Origin: Solobacterium sp.
GTDB taxonomy: Bacteria; Bacillota_I; Bacilli_A; Erysipelotrichales; Erysipelotrichaceae
Direction of reading: 5' to 3'
Length of the DNA stretch: 7,298 bases
NCBI GenBank assembly: GCA_017543025.1
Contig: JAFYGX010000062.1
Span: 1-7,298 of the forward strand
The translations under genes were made by a program, and so were the position numbers. The notes beneath the pieces are model-generated. The model made no database searches. It saw only the letters and a program-made list of their open reading frames with translations, and had not been told where the DNA came from. This document shows, piece by piece, positions 1-5,465 of the stretch (its first letter is position 1; every line of letters starts with the position of its first letter).

Positions 1-1
1 C

Positions 2-244
2 AACAGAGGAGATCACCATTACACCGGAAATGCAAAAGAGCGGAATAATCTTGAAGCACAGGGCTGGAAGTATGAAGGCATTGCATGGTATTCTTCCGGT
101 TCAGATGGGGTTCCCCAGTATCGTCTGTATAATCCCAACGCGGTTTCCGGATCACATCATTACACCGCCAGTAAGGAAGAGAGAGCTCAGCTCGAGGCGG
201 CCGGCTGGAAGTATGAAGGCATCGGCTTCTACACCGCAGGTTGA
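2..244 (+). CDS. C-terminal end of a surface/secreted protein with DUF5648-type repeats (5' partial)
   Basis: An open frame enters from the left edge (first full codon at 2) and gives 80 residues before TGA at 242-244, followed at once by TAA. It holds one partial and one complete repeat unit of the DUF5648 type. The marks are YRLYNPN (40-46), HHYT (5-8 and 52-55), an ER..LEA stretch (13-19 and 60-66), then GWKYEGI (21-27 and 68-74) ending in an aromatic pair. In this family such repeats form small aromatic-rich C-terminal modules on secreted hydrolases, amidases, lysozymes and lipoproteins, and are thought to act in wall or ligand attachment; that role is not proven. The catalytic or N-terminal part lies outside the window, so the enzyme type cannot be given. 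The gene converges on the GGDEF-EIIC gene and ends about 40 bp before a shared terminator. An overlapping 75-codon frame at 30-257 is a shadow. Confidence 0.85.
   Translation, partial: NRGDHHYTGNAKERNNLEAQGWKYEGIAWYSSGSDGVPQYRLYNPNAVSGSHHYTASKEERAQLEAAGWKYEGIGFYTAG
62..222 (+). repeat. 20-bp exact direct repeat within the DUF5648-type modules, 141-bp period
   Basis: The sequence GGCTGGAAGTATGAAGGCAT occurs at 62-81 and again at 203-222. The 141-bp offset is exactly 47 codons, the length of one protein repeat unit, and both copies encode the GWKYEG core. Identity at the DNA level over 20 bases points to recent duplication or gene conversion between units. Such an array could change length by slippage or recombination. 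Only the last copies are visible here. Confidence 0.8.
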
Positions 245-284
245 TAAAGCAGAGTGAAACCTGCATCCATATCATTATTCAGAT

Positions 285-324
285 AAAACAGGCCCCGGAC
301 AGATCACTTTCTGAGGCCTGTTTT
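285..324. terminator. Bidirectional intrinsic terminator between convergent genes
   Basis: A perfect 10-bp inverted repeat pairs AAAACAGGCC (285-294) with GGCCTGTTTT (315-324). Inside it, CAGA (300-303) can pair with TCTG (310-313) around a 6-nt loop, separated from the outer stem by an asymmetric internal loop. The outer arm supplies TTTT at the 3' side on both strands. It lies 41 bp after the stop of the plus-strand DUF5648 gene and 74 bp after the stop of the minus-strand GGDEF-EIIC gene, so it fits Rho-independent termination of both transcripts. The U-tracts are short (four), so efficiency may be moderate. The remaining bases 325-397 hold nothing I can identify. Confidence 0.8.
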
Positions 325-397
325 CGGACGTTGTCATCCGGGAACGCCAGAGCGATAACGGTACTGTGTTTCTCATCCGACTGTTTTACCGGGCAGC

Positions 398-2701
398 TCA
401 GGGGTTTGCGGAATTCTGGTTTTTCGTTTTCTTGATAAAGCCCAGCAGCAGTCCGGAAATTGCCGATCCGGCAAACAGCGAAATCGCATACAGGATTGCA
501 TGGCTCATTACCGGAAAGACGTATATCCCGCCATGGGGCGCCGGCAGTTCACATCCGCACAGCATGGACAATATGCCGGCAACAGCCGAACCTGCCATAC
601 AGCAGGGAATAACCCGGACCGGATCGGTAAATACATAGGGCAATGCACCTTCTGTGATGAATGACAGGCCCATGAACAGGACGCCGGCTCCTCTCTCTTT
701 CTCTTCCGGAGTATATCTGTCCGGGAAATACAGCATGGAGAGGAAGATTCCGATCGGCGGAACCATACCGCCGATCATGACGGATGCCATGAGTTTTGTC
801 CGGTTCGAAAGCAGTCCGTTCACCCCGTAGTTATAGGCGACTTTATTGATGATGCCGCCCATATCCACCGCCATCATCATTGCGGAAAGGCCGCCTGCTG
901 CAGCTTCACTGAACTGTTCCGTTCTTGCAAGAATATCGGCAAACAGATGGCCGAGCCCGGCAGAGACCGGGGTGATCAGGATTGCGGTAATCGCCTGCAT
1001 CAGAATCAGGTTGAAGACCGGATAGATTACGATCGGTGCAGCTTTGCGGATAAAGGAAGGAAGCCTGCCGGTAAATTTCTGTATTTCGTTTGCGATCAAT
1101 CCGGCCGCAAGACCGGCGATCATCGCTCCGACGAAACCGGAATTGCTTTCAATGGTCATATATCCGCCGACAAAGCCGGCCATGAATGCGTCATCTCCGG
1201 CAAGCCCGGACGCCATGAAGCCGGCAAATACCGGCAACATGAAATTAAACGTGACGCCGCCGATTTCCTTTAACATCGCCGCAAGCGGGGTAATGGAGCC
1301 GAAGTTTGCGCGGGCTTCGATCGACAGGGCGGAAAGGTCAACGGAGGCCGCATCAAACAGGAATGCAAGCGCGATGAGAATACCGCCGCCTGCGACAAAC
1401 GGAGCCATCCAGCGGACGCCGGAAAGAATACTCGGAATCAGTTTGGTCTCCAGTATTTCGCTGAATCGTTTATGTACGGTGCCTTCACGGCCGAGCACCT
1501 TTTCGCTCTCAGGCAGTTTTGAACCATCCGGTTCTGCCGTATGAAGCGAAGCAGGCAGAGCCGCAGGGCTGACAGACAGTTTTGCGGATTCACTCAGGGC
1601 GACGGTTTCCGACATCATTCCTGTTTCATACAGCACAGCCTGATTTCTTCCGTGTTCCTTGGCGGTATAGAGCGCAGCGTCTGCCCGTTCGCAGACGTCG
1701 CCGATGCCGGTTCCCGGGCTGAAGTCCGCAGCACCGGCACTGATTGTCATCCGGAAGCCGTCCGGCGTTTCAGAGGCTTCTATGTTCTGACAGAGCTCTT
1801 TCAGGGCGCTGATCGCATCCGCCCCGTTCAGATGCAGCACGCCGATGAATTCATCACCGCCCCATCTTCCCGCAAAGCCGCCGTGTTTCTGAATCATCTC
1901 CTGAATCCGGTCTGCCAGAAAGCGCAGGGCATGATCGCCCGCCGCATGGCCTTTCGAATCGTTGATCTTCTTGAAGAAGTCAATGTCAAGCAGAAAGAGT
2001 GCAGCCTGACTGCGGCTGGGTTCAGTGAAACGGGCAAATTCGGCATTGAAGGATTTCCGGTTCATAAGCCCGGTCAGCTCATCCGTTGTCGCAAGGCGGA
2101 TCACCTGGTTCCGGTAGTTATTGATGAGGTTGGCAATCAATACCACAACAATCGTAAGCAGCGTAAGCATGACGCCGATAAACATGGCGGCCTGCGAGCG
2201 CTGCAGTGCATGCGCCTCCGCACAGTAGTTCAGGATGATCAGGGATGCACGCCTGTCATAAAGCGGCCGGATGACATAATAATTCTTTCGCAGCAGCAGG
2301 AATTCGGGTCTGCCGATCCAGCCCTCAGAGGCAGACGCTCCGGTTTCGGGTGTAAAGAGCGCTGCGTCATTGATGGAATTATGCAGTTTGCTGTCTTCCG
2401 CCAGCACCATTCCGTCAGCGGAAACAATCCGGACATCAAGATCAGCGAGCTCTGATTCGTGTTCTTCCAGCGTAGTCTGAATGAGATGCGCAGCACCTTC
2501 CCGCTCAAACGCTTCCAGAGACGGATATTCCTTCTTCAGTGTACTGCTGAGCAGGGAAGCGAACAGTTTTGTTTCAGCTTCAATGGAATTGCGCAGGCCG
2601 GAGGTATGGATACGGAAAAAGAGCACGATGCTGCCTAAAAAAGCTGCGATGATCACCGCGTAAATGGAAATGATCTGAATATTCCGGTTCTTGTGTTTCA
2701 T
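398..2701 (-). CDS. Membrane sensor diguanylate cyclase (GGDEF) fused to fructose-type PTS EIIC domain
   Basis: The protein has 767 residues. Seen in order: TM1 (about 9-29); an extracytoplasmic part (30-168) with a Cache/PAS-like stretch, DVRIVSADGMVLAED (89-103), and a closing YYVIRPLYD (141-149); TM2 (about 171-194); a GGDEF domain (about 200-358) with DELTGLMNR (207-215), the DID metal site (239-241), FKKINDSKGH and GD (243-256), and GGDEF (281-285); a Ser/Ala/Glu/Pro-rich linker (360-410); then an apparently complete fructose-family EIIC (about 415-757). EIIC marks are MAPFVAGGGILIALAF (432-447), DMGGIINK (613-620), FITEGALPY (681-689) and APHGGIYVFP (721-730). The cyclase makes c-di-GMP from GTP in the cytoplasm; EIIC normally binds and moves sugar across the membrane. 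No EIIA or EIIB domain and no RxxD I-site are present. The ATG at 2701 is chosen because GGAAGG stands 7 nt upstream; the ATG at 2773 has no such site. Domain identities are firm; the activity and ligand are unknown. Confidence 0.93.
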   Translation of the reverse strand: MKHKNRNIQIISIYAVIIAAFLGSIVLFFRIHTSGLRNSIEAETKLFASLLSSTLKKEYPSLEAFEREGAAHLIQTTLEEHESELADLDVRIVSADGMVLAEDSKLHNSINDAALFTPETGASASEGWIGRPEFLLLRKNYYVIRPLYDRRASLIILNYCAEAHALQRSQAAMFIGVMLTLLTIVVVLIANLINNYRNQVIRLATTDELTGLMNRKSFNAEFARFTEPSRSQAALFLLDIDFFKKINDSKGHAAGDHALRFLADRIQEMIQKHGGFAGRWGGDEFIGVLHLNGADAISALKELCQNIEASETPDGFRMTISAGAADFSPGTGIGDVCERADAALYTAKEHGRNQAVLYETGMMSETVALSESAKLSVSPAALPASLHTAEPDGSKLPESEKVLGREGTVHKRFSEILETKLIPSILSGVRWMAPFVAGGGILIALAFLFDAASVDLSALSIEARANFGSITPLAAMLKEIGGVTFNFMLPVFAGFMASGLAGDDAFMAGFVGGYMTIESNSGFVGAMIAGLAAGLIANEIQKFTGRLPSFIRKAAPIVIYPVFNLILMQAITAILITPVSAGLGHLFADILARTEQFSEAAAGGLSAMMMAVDMGGIINKVAYNYGVNGLLSNRTKLMASVMIGGMVPPIGIFLSMLYFPDRYTPEEKERGAGVLFMGLSFITEGALPYVFTDPVRVIPCCMAGSAVAGILSMLCGCELPAPHGGIYVFPVMSHAILYAISLFAGSAISGLLLGFIKKTKNQNSANP

Positions 2702-2708
2702 ATAACAT

Positions 2709-2714
2709 CCTTCC
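2709..2714 (-). promoter_or_regulatory. Ribosome binding site that sets the start of the GGDEF-EIIC gene
   Basis: On the minus strand GGAAGG lies 7 nt before the ATG at 2701. It fixes the protein at 767 residues beginning MKHKNRN, with a short basic N-tail before TM1. The longer reading from 2773 would add 24 residues that look unlike a membrane protein N-terminus and has no Shine-Dalgarno. Confidence 0.75.
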
Positions 2715-2849
2715 GGCTGCCATGAAACACCAGAGATGCACGCTGTGTCTCTGGCCGCATAAAGTGCCGGCACAGTGTGTCCGGTATGGCAGCGGATACC
2801 GGTTTCTGATTGTGTGTTTTTGCCAGATGCGTGTTCTCGCTGTCATGGT

Positions 2850-2880
2850 ATCATACGCACCGGCAAACACGAAGAACCAA
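2850..2880 (-). promoter_or_regulatory. Weak candidate promoter for the GGDEF-EIIC gene
   Basis: On the minus strand TATGAT (2855-2850) resembles a -10 box, and TTGGTT (2880-2875) a -35 box, with a rather long 19-bp spacer. Initiation would leave a leader of about 140 nt before the ATG at 2701. The 296-bp gap after the YfhO gene makes a separate promoter likely, but these boxes are only fair matches. Confidence 0.35.
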
Positions 2881-2895
2881 AAACGGATATCCTGA

Positions 2896-2941
2896 TGAAA
2901 GTGGGCGGTGAAAGCGGAACAATAGACGAATGAAAGCGGAA
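2896..2941. repeat. Three short spaced direct repeats (TGAAAGyGG) upstream of the GGDEF-EIIC gene
   Basis: On the plus strand TGAAAGTGG lies at 2896-2904, TGAAAGCGGAA at 2909-2919 and again at 2931-2941. Start-to-start distances are 13 and 22 bp. The two exact 11-bp copies are about two helical turns apart, as expected for a regulator binding one face of DNA. They lie just upstream of the candidate -35 box of the GGDEF-EIIC gene, an activator-like position. No regulator is known from this window. Confidence 0.4.
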
Positions 2942-2979
2942 TGACTTGCCATGATACCGGTGATTCTGAATGCGAAGAA

Positions 2980-2993
2980 ACAGCTTCTGCTGT
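2980..2993 (-). terminator. Weak hairpin just after the YfhO gene
   Basis: On the minus strand ACAGC AGAA GCTGT forms a 5-bp stem with a 4-nt loop, starting 4 nt after the YfhO stop codon and followed by TTCTTC. The stem is short and the T-run broken, so at most partial termination is expected. Some read-through into the GGDEF-EIIC gene is possible. Confidence 0.3.
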
Positions 2994-2997
2994 GCCC

Positions 2998-5280
2998 TCA
3001 GCCGGTTCTGCGGCTGCGTTTCAGCTGAATTATGGCCAGAACGGCAGATACCAGCAGCCCGGCAAGGGTGAGATATTTGCCGGCTGTTAACCCGCGCGGC
3101 GTAAACCACATCTGAATGTCATTTTCGCCCGCCGTTACCGCAATGCCGGTAAGACCGCCGTTTACGGCATAGGTTTTTACCGGCTGACCATTGACGCTTA
3201 CCGCCCAGCCCTGATCAAAAGGAACAGAGAGCACGGCAAACCCCGGCGAAGTGGTGCGGAGCCCGGCAGAGACATGGTTTCCTTCCGCATAGGCAGAATA
3301 ACACTGCACTTCTTCTGAACCGATCAGGCCAGCGATCGCTTCTCTGTCTTCTTCATGGCAGATGAGATCGGTAAGCACCCGCTCTGAACCGGAAGGATCA
3401 TATGCATCATAGGAGATCACATTTCCGGTATAGGTTTTGCCGAGATTGATGTAATCGGAATTGCGGTAGACTTCCCAGGTATCGGCGTAGTGGCCGATCA
3501 GCTCGCCGTGTTCAAACGGACAGCGCTGACCGGGGCGGATAATCGCATATTTCGTTGAGAGCAGAGTCATCAGATGCGGGTTCTGCACATCAAATGTCCA
3601 TGGCAGATAATCGATCACATGTTCCGGATCGAGGGCGATAAGGTCATTTGTGCTGGCGAGATAGGTACTGTCATAGGCGAGCAGCCCGCGGATGTTGGCA
3701 TCGAGGTTGTAGTTGGTGCCGATGCCGAAGTAAACGCCTTCAGGGTCGATGTAGCTTCGATAGAAGCTGCGGGCATTGTCCGGATCCAGCGTCAGTGTCC
3801 ATTCATTGTAGTAATTCTTCTCTCCCATCAGCTTCGGAATGCGGTCTGCGTCTTCTGTGCTGAGGGCAGACTGGGTCGGATTGCCATAGCAGCTGAAGTA
3901 ACCGACAAGACACAGCTCCAGAACCGTACCTGCAAGCAGAAGTGTCTTTCTGCTGTGAAAGAGGGCAAAGCCGTTGAGCAGAATAAACGGGACACAGGCG
4001 AGCATCGGAAGATATCCGTCCATCATGTCAGAAACCTTTACGCCGACCAGCCAGGCAAACAGAAACGGCGTGAATGTCAGAAGTAGTGCATTGACAATGG
4101 CGGATGCCGCTATAAGCTTCCGATTGATTGCTTCCCTTTGATCGAGATACGGCATGATCGATGCGATGAGCAGAAATGTGACATTCGCCATCCAGCGGAA
4201 CGATGGTTCGCTGAAGCCGTGCATGACGGAGCTCAGAATCGGAATCAATGCGAAGGCGGAAATCACTGCGGTGACCGTGAGATTCATCTTCCTGTCTTCG
4301 GGTTTTGCGAACAGCTGGGGAAACAGGATAGCAGATACGCTGCCTGCCCAGAGATAGACAGCCATCAGCTGATGGTTCGGCGTGTCATAGAGATACAGGC
4401 GGGAAATCTCATCTGTCCGGTAAGCCGGAATCGTTGTCGGAGTGAAGAGACCGCTGAGATAATCGATATACGGCAGGATGCTTTCGTAGAAGAGAACGGA
4501 GCTGCGGGTGCCGACCCGGCTGTTGGCAAGCACACTGAGCACTTCCGGAATCACAATGACGCCGGAACATGCAAAGCCGGCAAGATAATAGCCGATCAGA
4601 ATGAAGGCCGCTTTCCACATGCCCTGAAACGAATGATATTCTCTGTGCCAGCGGACGATGAAGTACAGGATCGTAAACAGGCTGGTCATATAGAAGAGAT
4701 AATAGCTGTTGAAGAACATGAAGAAGACCATGAAGACAAAGAACAGGGGTTTCTGTTCTCGGATATAGCGGTCAACCGCAAGATAGTACAGCGGCAGAAA
4801 TGCGATGAAGCTTGCGAAGAACGGATCGCGCATGATCTGAATCAGATAGGCGCTGAACGCATACAGCAGGGGAGAGATCAGGCAGGTGAAGTCGCTGTGC
4901 TTCTGATAGCGGGCATAGGCGTAAAAACTGAAGGCGGCGGTGAGATAGCGCAGAAAGGTCATCCAGAGAATTGCTTTGCTGTAGGGAAGGTCGGTGAAGA
5001 CAAAGAAGTATTCAAAGAAATCGTTGAAGTAAAACAGCTTGCTGGAATAGAAATCATTGCCCAGGAAATTGACCCAGGACCAGTAGGGCAGGGTTCCGCC
5101 TGTCCGGAACGCCTGAACCATCGTGCGCAGATTTTCGAAATTGGAGGAGTAGATCGTGCGCATATCCCAGCCAAGAATAAAAGCTTTGCCGTTGACGAGA
5201 TACGGCACAAAGATCGCAGCAGAGATCATCAGAAGCGCAGCGAGCATTCCTGCGGCAGTGAGAGTTCGATGTTGTTTCAC
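2998..5280 (-). CDS. YfhO-family GT-C-like membrane protein, probable surface glycosyltransferase
   Basis: The protein has 760 residues, near the usual size of the YfhO family. About 12 TM segments are visible: one at 8-29, a dense run from about 105 to 464, and a last one at about 735-751. An aromatic first loop begins GWDMR (37-41); its Asp sits where GT-C enzymes carry a catalytic acid. EPSFRWM (358-364) matches the family's aromatic-Arg motif. The soluble part (465-733) ends with the family signature PFDQGWAVSVNGQPV (687-701), an AVNGGLTGI stretch and PRG (728-730). From known homologues (Bacillus YfhO with CsbB, Listeria GtlB), these proteins move a sugar from a polyprenyl-phosphate carrier to teichoic acid or another surface polymer on the outer face; the acceptor here is unknown. 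The start is GTG at 5280, with GAGGAA 6 nt upstream. It is divergent from the DUF6056-like gene and 296 bp upstream of the GGDEF-EIIC gene. Confidence 0.88.
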   Translation of the reverse strand: MKQHRTLTAAGMLAALLMISAAIFVPYLVNGKAFILGWDMRTIYSSNFENLRTMVQAFRTGGTLPYWSWVNFLGNDFYSSKLFYFNDFFEYFFVFTDLPYSKAILWMTFLRYLTAAFSFYAYARYQKHSDFTCLISPLLYAFSAYLIQIMRDPFFASFIAFLPLYYLAVDRYIREQKPLFFVFMVFFMFFNSYYLFYMTSLFTILYFIVRWHREYHSFQGMWKAAFILIGYYLAGFACSGVIVIPEVLSVLANSRVGTRSSVLFYESILPYIDYLSGLFTPTTIPAYRTDEISRLYLYDTPNHQLMAVYLWAGSVSAILFPQLFAKPEDRKMNLTVTAVISAFALIPILSSVMHGFSEPSFRWMANVTFLLIASIMPYLDQREAINRKLIAASAIVNALLLTFTPFLFAWLVGVKVSDMMDGYLPMLACVPFILLNGFALFHSRKTLLLAGTVLELCLVGYFSCYGNPTQSALSTEDADRIPKLMGEKNYYNEWTLTLDPDNARSFYRSYIDPEGVYFGIGTNYNLDANIRGLLAYDSTYLASTNDLIALDPEHVIDYLPWTFDVQNPHLMTLLSTKYAIIRPGQRCPFEHGELIGHYADTWEVYRNSDYINLGKTYTGNVISYDAYDPSGSERVLTDLICHEEDREAIAGLIGSEEVQCYSAYAEGNHVSAGLRTTSPGFAVLSVPFDQGWAVSVNGQPVKTYAVNGGLTGIAVTAGENDIQMWFTPRGLTAGKYLTLAGLLVSAVLAIIQLKRSRRTG

Positions 5281-5286
5281 GCAGTG

Positions 5287-5292
5287 TTCCTC
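5287..5292 (-). promoter_or_regulatory. Ribosome binding site supporting the GTG start of the YfhO gene
   Basis: On the minus strand GAGGAA ends 6 nt before GTG at 5280. The next in-frame ATG (residue 12) would cut into the first TM segment, so the GTG is preferred. Confidence 0.7.
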
Positions 5293-5338
5293 ATGTCACC
5301 CGGAACGGACAGATCACCGGTCTGGTTTCTGAACGGTT

Positions 5339-5367
5339 TTGCCCGGGGGTGTTATGTGTATTATTAT
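5339..5367 (+). promoter_or_regulatory. Candidate promoter for the DUF6056-like gene
   Basis: TTGCCC (5339-5344) as -35 and TATTAT (5362-5367) as -10 are separated by exactly 17 bp. Initiation near 5374 would give a leader of about 90 nt before GTG at 5466. The -10 lies on the same bases as the minus-strand -10 of the YfhO gene. Confidence 0.5.
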
Positions 5368-5371
5368 ATCA
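5363..5371 (-). promoter_or_regulatory. Extended -10 promoter for the YfhO gene
   Basis: On the minus strand TGATATAAT is a perfect extended -10 (TGn plus consensus TATAAT). No good -35 hexamer lies 16-18 bp upstream, which extended -10 promoters can tolerate. Initiation near 5356 would give a leader of about 75 nt to the GTG at 5280. The box overlaps the plus-strand -10. Confidence 0.6.
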
Positions 5372-5386
5372 ATTGCCGCATCCTGC

Positions 5387-5416
5387 TGCAGAGGGAAGGA
5401 AACAGAAGTCTCTGCA
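5387..5416 (+). other. Possible 5' leader hairpin of the DUF6056-like gene
   Basis: TGCAGAG (5387-5393) can pair with CTCTGCA (5410-5416) around a 16-nt purine-rich loop. It would lie early in the predicted leader, about 40 nt ahead of the ribosome binding site. It could be a simple stability structure. I see no match to a known riboswitch or attenuator. Confidence 0.25.
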
Positions 5417-5454
5417 TGTTCTGGATATGCATGAAGCCGGATGAGGCGGGAAAA

Positions 5455-5460
5455 GAGGAG
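5455..5460 (+). promoter_or_regulatory. Strong ribosome binding site before the GTG start at 5466
   Basis: GAGGAG is followed by a 5-nt spacer and GTG. It decides the start of the DUF6056-like gene; no better in-frame start lies upstream within the leader. Confidence 0.8.
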
Positions 5461-5465
5461 ACAGC

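Noticed and set aside
1541..2455. Plus-strand open frame of 304 codons antisense to the GGDEF and sensor region
   Set aside because: Its product has no domain or membrane logic and it has no ribosome binding site. The opposite strand encodes an intact GGDEF domain with canonical motifs.
2702..2773. Longer N-terminus for the GGDEF-EIIC protein from ATG at 2773
   Set aside because: No Shine-Dalgarno precedes it, while the ATG at 2701 has GGAAGG at 7 nt and gives a basic tail directly before TM1.
2580..3109. Two minus-strand frames of 88 and 96 codons spanning the YfhO/GGDEF-EIIC intergenic region
   Set aside because: Both overlap real genes out of frame, lack ribosome binding sites and have Arg/His/Ser-rich shadow-like composition. 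No small gene is supported in this gap.
5281..5465. Riboswitch (including c-di-GMP type) in the divergent leader region
   Set aside because: I looked for the conserved core of GEMM-type c-di-GMP riboswitches and other common classes because of the neighbouring cyclase. Only a simple 7-bp hairpin was found.
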